From the NCBI RefSeq assembly GCF_003076475.1, contig NZ_CP020919.1, forward strand, positions 682,001 to 746,000: DNA of 64,000 bases, read 5' to 3'. The DNA is from Flavobacterium kingsejongi. GTDB taxonomy: Bacteria; Bacteroidota; Bacteroidia; Flavobacteriales; Flavobacteriaceae. The translations under genes and the position numbers were made by a program. The notes under the pieces were generated by a model that saw only the letters and a list, made by a program, of their open reading frames with translations, was not told the DNA's origin and searched no databases. This document shows positions 17,211 to 25,941 of the stretch, piece by piece (the stretch's first letter is position 1; each line of letters opens with the position of its first letter).

Positions 17211-18407
17211 TTGAATTTTGCCTTTTACATAGCGCGTCGGTATTTGTTTACACTCAGCAAAAGCAGTGCAATCAATTTTATTACCGGAATCACTTCTGCC
17301 AGTATTATCGTAGGAGCAGCGACTATGTTTGTGGTAATTTCTGCTTTTAGCGGATTAAAGGAATTCAGCCTTTCCTTTACGAATAATTTTGACCCTGACC
17401 TCAAAGTAACGAGTATCGTTGGCAAAACCATAACGATGACACCGGAACAGGAGCAAGCCCTGAAAAAAATGCCAGGCATTGCTTATTACAGCCGGATCAT
17501 CGAAGAACGGGTGCTGTTTTCTTATGACGGCAAACAACAGGTCACCTACCTCAAAGGAATCGACAGCAATTACATCTATGTCAATCCGATCAAAGAAAAA
17601 GTAGCAGGACAATGGGTAGTTCCAAATTCCAACCAGGTGGTTATGGGCTTTGGCACCAGCGATAAGCTTTCCATACAACTCTATAACTTTGAAATTCCGC
17701 TGGAAGTTTTTATCCCAAAACCCGGCAAAGGCCAAATTGATGATCCAGACAAGGCATTCACCAAAGCCAGCCTGCGCCCTACAGGATTTTATTCCATCAA
17801 TGAAGATTACGACTCCAAATATGTTTTTGCCGACCTGGATTTGGTGCAACATCTTATGGAATTCCAACCGAATACCATTTCCGGCCTTGAGATCAAGCTA
17901 AAACCTAATATTTCCGAAGACAGTGTCATGTCGGAACTGCAAAAGCTATTCGGGCCGAAAACGGATGTAAAAACAAGAGCACAACTCAATGATGCCCTGT
18001 ACCGGATGCTAAACACGGAATTTATTGCAGTGTACCTCATCCTGACCCTCATCATTATCATGACGTTATTTACGCTGATTGGTGCTATTATCATGATGAT
18101 CCTGGACAAGAAAAGCAATTTAAAAACCTTAGCAAGCCTTGGTGCCGAAATTCGGGAGCTGCGCAGGATATTTCTGCTGCAAGGCACTTTATTAACGCTT
18201 ACCGGCTGTTTTATCGGGCTTTTTATCGGGATCATGCTGGTGATTTTACAGCTTAAATTCCAAATGTTTATGATTACGGACAATTTAGCCTATCCGGTTG
18301 CATTCTCCATTCAGAACATTTTTATTGTATTGGCAACGATTATGATACTGGGATTTATCGCTTCTAAAATTGCTTCTTCGCGTATTTCTAAAAAGCTTTT
18401 GGAATAA
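17211..18407 (+). CDS. LolC/LolE-type lipoprotein-releasing ABC permease
   Basis: 398 aa starting with TTG one base after the rbfA stop (TTG-AAT-TTT giving MNFAFYIARRYLF, the usual family N-terminus). An N-terminal transmembrane helix (ITSASIIVGAATMFVVISAF), a large periplasmic MacB-like domain (about 45-260) and three C-terminal helices with the FtsX core (about 270-395) define the family. It extracts lipoproteins from the inner membrane with a separately encoded ATPase. The rbfA-permease pairing is common in flavobacteria. Confidence 0.88.
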   Translation: MNFAFYIARRYLFTLSKSSAINFITGITSASIIVGAATMFVVISAFSGLKEFSLSFTNNFDPDLKVTSIVGKTITMTPEQEQALKKMPGIAYYSRIIEERVLFSYDGKQQVTYLKGIDSNYIYVNPIKEKVAGQWVVPNSNQVVMGFGTSDKLSIQLYNFEIPLEVFIPKPGKGQIDDPDKAFTKASLRPTGFYSINEDYDSKYVFADLDLVQHLMEFQPNTISGLEIKLKPNISEDSVMSELQKLFGPKTDVKTRAQLNDALYRMLNTEFIAVYLILTLIIIMTLFTLIGAIIMMILDKKSNLKTLASLGAEIRELRRIFLLQGTLLTLTGCFIGLFIGIMLVILQLKFQMFMITDNLAYPVAFSIQNIFIVLATIMILGFIASKIASSRISKKLLE

Positions 18408-18550
18408 AATTATATATTTGCTTTCCTAAGTACTAAACCCGGATTATTACAGAACGCTTTAGAATTACTAAAGTTCCATACACCATTGATTCCTAATCCC
18501 CTATAGGAATAGTGTACGTTCCCGATTACCCATTATTATACCACCATCAC

Positions 18551-19975
18551 ATGACTGAAACGCAACAAAAGCAGGGAAAAATTGCTGCAATATTCGCACT
18601 AATCAAACAATCTTTACAAGGAAAGGAAATTGACTATACCACGGGTAGTATCAGGCGGTCCGTGATTTTACTGGCCATCCCGATGATGCTCGAAATGATG
18701 ATGGAATCCGTGTTTGCATTGGTAGACCTTTATTTTGTTGGCCACCTTGAAGACAGCAGTTATGCCATACAAGCAGTAGGATTGACCGAATCGGTACTGA
18801 CCATCACCTATTCCCTTGCAGTTGGAATGAGCATGGCCGCCACAGCGATTGTAGCCCGGAGAATTGGAGAGAAAAATCCGGAAGCTGCAGGAAAAGCAGG
18901 AATCCAGGCCATCCTGATTGCTGTAGCCATTACTTTACTACTCAGCATCGTTGGCTATGTCTTTGGTACCGATATCCTCCTTCTCATGGGGGCTTCTTCC
19001 GATGCAGCAGCCTACGGCACCAACTTTATGCGTATCATGATGGGAAGCAGTATTTTTATTATGCTGTTATTCCTGATCAATGGAATCTTCCGTGGTGCGG
19101 GTAATGCCGCCATCGCCATGAAAAGCCTTTGGATTGCCAATATCTGTAACATTATATTATGCCCCATATTTATCAACGGCTGGGGTCCCATTCCGGCATT
19201 TGGCCTTGAAGGCGCCGCAATTGCCACTACGATAGGACGTGGCATTGGGGTTTGCTATCAGTTGTACCATTTATTTAATGTGGGAAATACGCTCAAAATT
19301 ACCGTAGCACACCTCAAACCGGACTTCCAACAAATGAAAGCGATTATTGTTGTAGCAGCGCCTGGTATCTTACAGTTCGTTATCGCTTCCTGTAGCTGGA
19401 TTTTCCTGGCACACTTAGTCGCCACAACGGGTGGTGATCACGGCTCTGCCGGTTATCAAACGGCCTTACGCCTGATGATGTTCTTTATACTTCCTGCCTG
19501 GGGGCTCAGCAATGCCGTAGCCACTTTGGTAGGGCAAAATCTGGGAGCCGGACAGATTGAAAGAGCCGAAGAATCGGTACTAAAAACGGCCAAATACAAT
19601 GTGATCTTTATGGTTATTATTACGATCCTTACTTTAGTTGGGGCCACGGTATTTGTATCGTTCTTTACAGAAGACATACTGGTACAGGAAATTGCTGTGC
19701 GCGCCATCCGGATCATGAGCCTGGGATATATTTTCTACGGGATCGGTATGGTATTGATCAATACTTTTAATGGTGCCGGTGATACCTGGACGCCAACCTA
19801 TATCAATTTTTTCGGTTTCTGGCTTTTTCAGATTCCGTTGGCCTATGTGCTGGCAAACTATTTTAATATAAAAGAAGATGGTGTCTTTATTGCTATTCCG
19901 GTAGCCGAAACCGCCATCACGATTGCAGGATATATCCTGTTCAAAAAAGGAAAATGGAAACGCATACAAGTGTAA
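18551..19975 (+). CDS. MATE family multidrug efflux transporter
   Basis: 474 aa from the ATG at 18551 (a GTG 13 codons upstream is also in frame but gives an unlikely N-terminus). Twelve hydrophobic segments in two MatE halves are visible, with IPMMLEMMMESVFALVDLYFVG-like starts and the paired motif LSNAVATLVGQNLGAG in the second half. Exports cationic drugs in exchange for Na+ or H+. A TATATTTG -7 box at 18413-18420 suggests a long 5' leader of about 125 nt with a short hairpin (ATTCCTA/TAGGAAT). Confidence 0.9.
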   Translation: MTETQQKQGKIAAIFALIKQSLQGKEIDYTTGSIRRSVILLAIPMMLEMMMESVFALVDLYFVGHLEDSSYAIQAVGLTESVLTITYSLAVGMSMAATAIVARRIGEKNPEAAGKAGIQAILIAVAITLLLSIVGYVFGTDILLLMGASSDAAAYGTNFMRIMMGSSIFIMLLFLINGIFRGAGNAAIAMKSLWIANICNIILCPIFINGWGPIPAFGLEGAAIATTIGRGIGVCYQLYHLFNVGNTLKITVAHLKPDFQQMKAIIVVAAPGILQFVIASCSWIFLAHLVATTGGDHGSAGYQTALRLMMFFILPAWGLSNAVATLVGQNLGAGQIERAEESVLKTAKYNVIFMVIITILTLVGATVFVSFFTEDILVQEIAVRAIRIMSLGYIFYGIGMVLINTFNGAGDTWTPTYINFFGFWLFQIPLAYVLANYFNIKEDGVFIAIPVAETAITIAGYILFKKGKWKRIQV

Positions 19976-20138
19976 ATTCTTTATTCCGGAAAGCGCCTAT
20001 CGTATGTTTTGAACCCTAATTCTTTACATTATATCGTAGGGAATTATTAAACAGCATTTCCGATAGCTTCATGACCAATTTGCACTATCCAAAAAAGGCA
20101 CTTTCCTACTTTTTAGGCGCTAAAAATAAGCTTTGGAT

Positions 20139-20286
20139 GTATTAAAATAGGTTCCAAAATACTTACAACAGGTTCCCAACGTATTAAAAGGATTACCGAA
20201 CGTATTCTACTACCTACGCCTACGTATTAAAAGTATTTCGAGACGTATTAAAAGGGTGACCTGAAGTATTAAAAAGAGATTTTAGT
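20139..20286. repeat. Degenerate 21-bp tandem repeat, about seven units
   Basis: GTATTAAAA-like cores begin at 20139, 20181, 20202 (GTATTCTAC), 20224, 20245 and 20266, with a degenerate unit at 20160. Spacing is 21 or 22 bp throughout. The 12 bases between cores vary, though GGTTCC and CCGAAC/CCCAAC recur. No frame stays open through it. The period equals two DNA turns, so protein binding on one helix face is possible; it could also be a decayed repeat gene. Confidence 0.7.
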
Positions 20287-20376
20287 GTTTTTAGCCTAAT
20301 AGCATCGTAACATGCAGGATCCACTTTTAGCTATAAAGCCGCTACTCACACCTTACCATAATTAGGAGCATAGTAT

Positions 20377-20417
20377 AAAAAAGAGGCTGTCTCATGCATT
20401 ATGAAACAGCCTCTTTT
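20377..20417 (-). terminator. Intrinsic terminator of dusB (GAGGCTGT hairpin family)
   Basis: AAAAAGAGGCTGT pairs with ACAGCCTCTTTTT; the arm AAAGAGGCTGTCTCA also occurs at 9929-9943. Confidence 0.88.
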
Positions 20418-20437
20418 TTATTCTTCCTAAATATCTT

Positions 20438-21430
20438 CTATACAAATTGGAATTTTTCAAATACTTCCTGAATCTCATCCAGTGCTTTAAAAAGTCCTTC
20501 TGCATCATCTGTAGTTACTAATTTCTGGCGGTGTTCCTTAAAATTCGGAATTCCTTTGAAGTAATTGGTATAATGGCGGCGCATTTCTACGATCCCAACG
20601 CGTTCCCCCTTCCAGTCCATAGACCAGGTCAGGTGATTGCGTGTGGCTTCTACCCTGTCCTGCATAGTAGGCGGTGGCAATAATTCCCCGGTTTTAAAAT
20701 AGTGCTTGATTTCATTAAAAATCCATGGATTTCCAATCGCAGCACGTCCGATCATCATCCCATCGAGGCCAAATCTGTTTTTATATTCCAGTGCTTTTTG
20801 GGGAGAATCAATATCACCGTTACCAAAAATAGGCATTGTGATCCGTGGATTGTTTTTCACACGCTCAATATGAGTCCAGTCGGCGCTGCCTTTATACATC
20901 TGCGCCCTCGTCCGGGCATGCACTGTTAGTGCCTGCACCCCAATATCCTGAAGGCGCTCGGCCACCTCATCGATATTAATCGAATCCTCATCCCAGCCGA
21001 GGCGCGTTTTTACGGTTACAGGCAAATGAGTACTTTTGATAACGGCTTTCGTAAGGCGTACCATCAGGTCTACATCTTTCAATACACCAGCTCCCGCACC
21101 TTTACAAACAACCTTTTTAACGGGACAGCCATAATTAATATCTACCAAATCGGGATGTACGGTTTCTACAATTTTAGCAGAAAGCGCCATCGCCTCTTCA
21201 TCTCCTCCAAATATCTGAATCCCTACAGGTCTTTCATAATCAAAAATATCCAGTTTCTGACGACTTTTCATCGCATCCCGGATCAATCCCTCGGAAGAAA
21301 TAAATTCGCTATACATCATATCTGCACCGTGAAGTTTACACAACCTGCGGAAAGGCGGATCGCTTACATCTTCCATCGGGGCTAATAATAAAGGGAAATC
21401 GGGTAATTCTATGTTGCCTATCTTGACCAT
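20438..21430 (-). CDS. dusB: tRNA-dihydrouridine synthase DusB
   Basis: 330 aa. The Dus signature is present: LLAPMEDVSDPPFRRLC near the N-terminus, DINYGCPVKKVVCKGAGAG with the active-site Cys (about 105), VTVKTRLGWD, GDIDSP and GMMIGRAAIGNPWIF (FMN phosphate binding). It reduces uridines in the D-loop of tRNA with NADPH and FMN. A TAATTTTG -7 box (plus-strand 21447-21454) lies 16 bases before the ATG. Single-gene unit. Confidence 0.93.
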   Translation of the reverse strand: MVKIGNIELPDFPLLLAPMEDVSDPPFRRLCKLHGADMMYSEFISSEGLIRDAMKSRQKLDIFDYERPVGIQIFGGDEEAMALSAKIVETVHPDLVDINYGCPVKKVVCKGAGAGVLKDVDLMVRLTKAVIKSTHLPVTVKTRLGWDEDSINIDEVAERLQDIGVQALTVHARTRAQMYKGSADWTHIERVKNNPRITMPIFGNGDIDSPQKALEYKNRFGLDGMMIGRAAIGNPWIFNEIKHYFKTGELLPPPTMQDRVEATRNHLTWSMDWKGERVGIVEMRRHYTNYFKGIPNFKEHRQKLVTTDDAEGLFKALDEIQEVFEKFQFV

Positions 21431-21583
21431 CTACTGCATTTTGCTGCAAAATTACGAAAAATAGATTGGATTATAAGACTCTTGAATTCCAAAGGTTTGC
21501 ATAGGCATTTCCTTTCTACAATCGCAGGCACAACTTCCCAAAAAATTAAGCTATGAAGACCTGCTCTTCCCGGAGATAAAATA

Positions 21584-22048
21584 CTAATTCAATTCCATAC
21601 GCATCTCCACAACGCGTTCTTCAAATCCTGCTTTTTCATAGGCTTTGATGGCAGAAGCATTTCCGGAATATACTTCCAAACGCAATTCCTGGATACCGTT
21701 GGCAATCCCCCATTTCTTTATCTCCTCCATAATACGCTGGATAATACCAAGCCCCCTGAACTCTGGATTAACATACATAAAACCAAGATACAGGTAACGA
21801 TCATATTTGGAAATGGGTTTTGACAGTTCGATACGGCCATACCCACAACCGACCAACTGCCCACCGCTCACTGCGACAAAAAAAGCGGTATCGGGATGGG
21901 TAATCATTTGCCCTAAATCATAATAATTAATTGGCCCTGCTTTCAGTGCCGGATCATAAGGCCGTTCGGCACTGATGATTCCCTGTTCAAACTGCAATAA
22001 AGCAGGTTTATCTTCTACCGTAGCTCTTCTTATTGTAATGGGTTCCAT
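21584..22048 (-). CDS. GNAT family N-acetyltransferase
   Basis: 154 aa. The acetyl-CoA-binding motif A (FMYVNPEFRGLGIIQRIMEE) and the C-terminal NASAIKAYEKAGFEERVVEM motif are clear. The EEGMxMRME-type ending and the IQELRLEVYSGN strand resemble ribosomal-protein or amine acetyltransferases; the substrate is unknown. Separated from the upstream ankyrin genes by a terminator. Confidence 0.88.
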   Translation of the reverse strand: MEPITIRRATVEDKPALLQFEQGIISAERPYDPALKAGPINYYDLGQMITHPDTAFFVAVSGGQLVGCGYGRIELSKPISKYDRYLYLGFMYVNPEFRGLGIIQRIMEEIKKWGIANGIQELRLEVYSGNASAIKAYEKAGFEERVVEMRMELN

Positions 22049-22079
22049 ATTGGTTTTTGGTTTGCGATCATCATAAAAA

Positions 22080-22107
22080 CACCCGGAAACATTGGAGTTT
22101 CCGGGTG
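22080..22107 (-). terminator. Intrinsic terminator of the ankyrin operon
   Basis: CACCCGGAAAC pairs with GTTTCCGGGTG; read on the minus strand it is followed by TTTTT. Confidence 0.88.
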
Positions 22108-22153
22108 CTGTAAAAGTAATGAACGTTATTTTTTAAAAAAATTAAAATCGGTA

Positions 22154-23500
22154 TTATCCTTGAAGGACTTTCGCTTTTTCTGCATCAAATTCGTCCTGGG
22201 ACAAAATGCCCGCATCCAGCAGTTCTTTCAGGTCCATGAGGGCTTTCTTCTTGGCCGCCATATCAGATACAGGTGCTGTCGCTGCTATATCCGCAACTGG
22301 GGCTACCGGTGCCACCTGGGTACCTGCAGGACTGAATTGCAGTATCAGTTGTGTAATTTCATTAAATCCTTTGATATTGGAATAATCAATTGCCTTTTGT
22401 TCTTTCACATTGACGATGGCAGTATCGGCATGATTTTCCAGCAGGTATTTCACCACATCTTTTTTTCCATTGGCAGCGGCATAGTGCAAAGGCGTATTCC
22501 CGGATTCGACCTGGATATTCACCGAAGCGTCTTTTTCCAGCAGTAATTTAACCATACTCAGGTGCCCTTTTTTCACAGCCACATGCAACAGGCTTTCACC
22601 TCCAGCAGTATAGGATTCCGTAAGGGTAAAACCACTGCTCACCGAAAGGCTTTCGGCCGTCTCTACCCAATCCAAATAGGAACTCATCGAATCGGTACGG
22701 TCGGAAACGGGCTTGCTATGGTTCACATCGAGCCCATTTTCTAAAAACAAGGCTACAATTTCTTTTTGATTGTTATCGCAGGCATACCATACTGGAGAGA
22801 TCCCATCTTTGGAAGAGACAAAAATATCAGCACCTTTGTCAATCAGCAATTTGGTAATCGCGCGGTTGGTTTCATAGCAGGCAATGAGCAACGCACTTTC
22901 ACCAGCATGGTTCAGGTGGTTGATATCTGCGCCTTTTTCCAACAGCAATTCTGTCATTGGCAGGTTTTTGGAGCGCACGGCAAAAAGCAATGGGCTTTCC
23001 CCATTTTTATTGGTCGTATTGACATTTGCCCCCTGATCCAAAAGTAGTTGTACCACTTCACGATTCCTGCAGGCAGCTGCCAAAAGCAAGGCTGTTTCGG
23101 CATTGTTGTTTTCCAAGTCTACGGTTATTCCGTTTTCGAGCAATTTCTGAAGGATTTCGATCTGTCCGGTTTGTGCCGTAAGATGCAGCAGGCTGTTCCC
23201 CTGCTTGTCGTTCATGTTGATATTGGCTCCTTGCTCCATGAGGTACAATGCTGTTTGTTTTTGTTTCTGCAGGCAGGCAAAATAGAAAGGGGTTTCGGCA
23301 TCATGGTCTTCATAATCAATATCGGCTCCTTCAGCCACTAATAACTTCACCAGGTCCAGATAACCCCGGTGTGCGGCATAATGTAAGGCTGTACGCCCTT
23401 TTTCGTCCGTATAGGCAAAATCGGCCTCTTTATTGGCTAATAATAGTTCTGCAATTTTTCGGTTGCCATTTTCACAGGCAATAATAAAAGATAGTGACAT
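22154..23500 (-). CDS. Ankyrin-repeat protein with C-terminal SHOCT domain
   Basis: 448 aa, no signal peptide. About eleven ankyrin repeats (GRTALHYAAHRGYLDLVKLL, GNTPLHYAAANGKKDVVKYL and others) fill residues 1-385, interrupted near 270-300. An Ala/Val/Pro-rich linker leads to a SHOCT motif (LMDLKELLDAGILSQDEFDAEK) at the C-terminus. SHOCT marks oligomerisation or membrane association in many bacterial proteins. Second gene of a pair with another ankyrin protein 11 nt upstream. Probably cytoplasmic; partner unknown. Confidence 0.88.
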   Translation of the reverse strand: MSLSFIIACENGNRKIAELLLANKEADFAYTDEKGRTALHYAAHRGYLDLVKLLVAEGADIDYEDHDAETPFYFACLQKQKQTALYLMEQGANINMNDKQGNSLLHLTAQTGQIEILQKLLENGITVDLENNNAETALLLAAACRNREVVQLLLDQGANVNTTNKNGESPLLFAVRSKNLPMTELLLEKGADINHLNHAGESALLIACYETNRAITKLLIDKGADIFVSSKDGISPVWYACDNNQKEIVALFLENGLDVNHSKPVSDRTDSMSSYLDWVETAESLSVSSGFTLTESYTAGGESLLHVAVKKGHLSMVKLLLEKDASVNIQVESGNTPLHYAAANGKKDVVKYLLENHADTAIVNVKEQKAIDYSNIKGFNEITQLILQFSPAGTQVAPVAPVADIAATAPVSDMAAKKKALMDLKELLDAGILSQDEFDAEKAKVLQG

Positions 23501-23511
23501 ATATTTTCAGA

Positions 23512-24708
23512 TTATGCTTTATTTAAAAGTAGTAATTCGGCTGTTTTGGCTTTCAGGTTATCATCGGAGGCCAGCATGAAAGCGGTTTCATCTTTGTCGT
23601 TTACCAGTGTAGTATCCGCACCACGCTCTATGAGTAGTTTCGCTTTGCGATAGGTTTCTTTTGCCACGTTAGCATCATAGTTGGGATTAAAGGCACAGAC
23701 TTTATGCAATAGCGTATTTCCCTGCTCGTCTACAGCATCCAAATCGACATCACCAGCATCCAGGATTGTTTTGAGGATGTCCACCGGTTTTTCAGCCGCC
23801 CAGTCCAGTGCCGATTTTTGTTTGTCATAATACGGTGCCGTTTGCCTCAAGTCGGCGCCATCGGCTACCATTTTTTGCAGGAGTTTTAATTCTTTTTCCG
23901 AAGGGCTGTTTAGGCTTCGTAAAAACTCGGTCAGTATCGTTTGCCCTTCGGCAGTGACGGCATCAAATTCCGGCGTTTCATATTCCATCATCTTTTCATA
24001 CAAATCCAGGCTGCGCAATTCGGCAATTGCTTTATAAAAAGCGGAATGTCCTTTTTCATCCTTCTCATTAGGATTTGCCCCATTTTTTAATAGGAGTGCT
24101 ATGGCTTCTGCCCTGTTATTGCGTACTGCTACCATAAGGGGTGTCGTTTTTACAATATCACCGGCATCCACATCCAGCCCCTGATCTAACAGGTATTGCA
24201 ACTGCGCCAGTACTTTATCGCCGTTTCGAACAAACATAGCATTATTACTCACCACCTGGTGGATAAAATTCTGTTCTGCGTTATTTTTATAATTAAGGTC
24301 ACCTCCTGCGTCTGCGATTGCGCGGATAATGCTGATATCAGCGCCTTCTTTCAGGGCATATCCCAATAAGGTCTGATCTTCCAATTCGCTATTGAGGCTT
24401 TGTACTTTGGGCAAAAAATCGGATAAAAAAGCCTGTGATGCTTCATCAGCCGGTAATTGCCTCACGAGGCTTTCAAAAAAAGTATTTTTAAAGGAATCGT
24501 ATTCATAAAGGTCTGTTTCCAACATGCCCTGATCGATAAAGAGTGGGATAAATTCGAATGCCTTATTTCGGAGGATCGCGTCATAAACGGAACCCAGTTC
24601 GTCTTTTCGAAATCCTTTGACGGAGTTGTCTCCGTTTGCTATTAATTCACGGGCAGTGTCGATTCGACCCCATTTGAGGGCCTGCATTAAATTGATTGAT
24701 TCTGACAT
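23512..24708 (-). CDS. Ankyrin-repeat protein
   Basis: 398 aa from the ATG at 24708 (another in-frame ATG at 24735). Ankyrin repeats cover most of the chain (KTTPLMVAVRNNRAEAIALL, GHSAFYKAIAEL, GNTLLHKVCAFNP), with degenerate repeats in the first 130 residues. No signal peptide and no other domain. Lies 11 nt before the ankyrin-SHOCT gene, so the two are cotranscribed and may form a complex. Function unknown. Confidence 0.85.
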   Translation of the reverse strand: MSESINLMQALKWGRIDTARELIANGDNSVKGFRKDELGSVYDAILRNKAFEFIPLFIDQGMLETDLYEYDSFKNTFFESLVRQLPADEASQAFLSDFLPKVQSLNSELEDQTLLGYALKEGADISIIRAIADAGGDLNYKNNAEQNFIHQVVSNNAMFVRNGDKVLAQLQYLLDQGLDVDAGDIVKTTPLMVAVRNNRAEAIALLLKNGANPNEKDEKGHSAFYKAIAELRSLDLYEKMMEYETPEFDAVTAEGQTILTEFLRSLNSPSEKELKLLQKMVADGADLRQTAPYYDKQKSALDWAAEKPVDILKTILDAGDVDLDAVDEQGNTLLHKVCAFNPNYDANVAKETYRKAKLLIERGADTTLVNDKDETAFMLASDDNLKAKTAELLLLNKA

Positions 24709-25037
24709 TAGGTTTGATTGTATGGGGTTATTCAAAAGTTATTACTTACATTAATTTAGGGGAGAACCGACGGAATAAGCATCCGTTATCTTTCATCTTC
24801 CCTCTTATCTCAACGTTTTATTCTACATTTCATTATTTATGTTACTGCAAAAATCCAATAGCATCCTATTTTTTGGACTTATCCCGAAATTACTATTTCA
24901 TAATTTGCAAAAGATATCGTGATATTACTGCCCAAACTAAGCAAACATCCCAATAAAAAAACCAACTTTAGTATAATTTTAGTTTAAAATTAACATTCTC
25001 GCTTTTTTTAATGTGTGTAATTCTAAACCTACTAATT

Positions 25038-25640
25038 ATGAAAAAAATTTTATTTTCTACAATGGCCTTAATGGCTTTCGGATTCATGAACGCTCAGGAA
25101 AATGCAAACGTGCCAATTACCAACAATGGCTTTAAACAAGGCGACGTTTTCATGACTGGTTCTATCGGGATTGGCTCTGAATCTACTGGCGATAATAAAA
25201 CGAATTCTTTTAATGTAAAACCAAAAGCTGCTTATTTTCTGACTGAAAATATCGCTGTTGGTGCTGCTCTTGGCTTTATGTCAGGAAAAACAGAAGTTCC
25301 ACTTGCTCCGGATGTAAAAACTACTGAGTTCTCAGTTGGTGTTTTCGGCAGGTATTATTTTACTCCGGGAAGCACGTTCTCTGTATTTGGCGAACTGGGT
25401 GTGGATTATATCCACTCTAAACAAGAAGCGCTTACAGAAGACACCAGTAATGCATTCCGAATTGGACTTGCACCGGGTGTGAACTATTTCGTATCGCAAC
25501 ATTTCGCACTGGAAGCTACTTTTGGTGTGTTAAGTTACAGAACCAACAATCCAAGCACAGATGGGGTAGACAATACCGACAACTTCAACCTGGGATTGAA
25601 CTTTACGGATATTAACTTAGGACTGATCTACAGATTCTAA
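25038..25640 (+). CDS. Small outer-membrane beta-barrel protein
   Basis: 200 aa from the ATG at 25038, which starts a clean signal peptide (MKKILFSTMALMAFGFMNAQ). Eight alternating amphipathic strands (VFMTGSIGIGSES, FGRYYFTPGSTFSVFGELGVDY, FALEATFGVLSY, DINLGLIYRF) end with an aromatic Phe, typical of OmpW/OmpX-like 8-strand barrels (OMP_b-brl). Role unknown, often a surface or stress porin-like protein. Ended by a terminator at 25661. Confidence 0.82.
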   Translation: MKKILFSTMALMAFGFMNAQENANVPITNNGFKQGDVFMTGSIGIGSESTGDNKTNSFNVKPKAAYFLTENIAVGAALGFMSGKTEVPLAPDVKTTEFSVGVFGRYYFTPGSTFSVFGELGVDYIHSKQEALTEDTSNAFRIGLAPGVNYFVSQHFALEATFGVLSYRTNNPSTDGVDNTDNFNLGLNFTDINLGLIYRF

Positions 25641-25660
25641 GCGCATATCGTTATAGCACC

Positions 25661-25694
25661 AAAGGCCTGATCTTTAGCGATCAGGCCTTTTTTG
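25661..25694. terminator. Intrinsic terminator
   Basis: AAAGGCCTGATC pairs with GATCAGGCCTTT around TTTAGC, then a T-run, 20 bp after the barrel gene stop. Confidence 0.92.
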
Positions 25695-25829
25695 TTTTGG
25701 TTCCTTATGTTTCTTATTCCAGGCTACTTTCCGCGCTGTAAAATCTTTTTGGGGCAGCTGCTGTAATACTGTGAAATACGAAAACTTTAAACTATATTTG
25801 CCGATTAATTCGCTACCTTTATGGAGCTT

Positions 25830-25917
25830 GCGTGAGGGATTGCAGCAGAAATCCTTTTCTTTTTTATCCAAAAAAGAAAAGATTGCCGCGAAAAGCCCGA
25901 CCCCCGGGGTCACGCCC
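25830..25917. repeat. Structured flavobacterial intergenic repeat
   Basis: The sequence opens GCGTGAGGGATTGCAGC and closes CCGGGGTCACGCCC. The ends pair (GCGTGA/TCACGC) and an inner arm CCTTTTCTTTTTT faces AAAAAAGAAAAG. From memory this matches an abundant non-coding repeat of Flavobacterium genomes (GCGTGAGGGAT...AGCCCGACCCC). It lies directly upstream of lepA. Identification by recall, structure by sight. Confidence 0.6.
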
Positions 25918-25941
25918 AACTAAAATTGATATTAAACGAAG

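Larger units (their letters stand above)
19976..20437. other. Intergenic region holding a 21-bp repeat array
   Basis: 462 bp without a gene between convergent MATE and dusB. It holds the tandem repeat at 20139-20286 and the hairpin terminator at 20377-20417; nothing else is recognised. Confidence 0.65.

Noticed and set aside
20139..20286. CRISPR array
   Set aside because: The conserved core is only about 9 bp, the variable parts 12 bp, and there are no cas genes.
25674..25919. 81-codon minus-strand frame before lepA
   Set aside because: It spans the terminator arm and the structured repeat and has no recognisable protein features.
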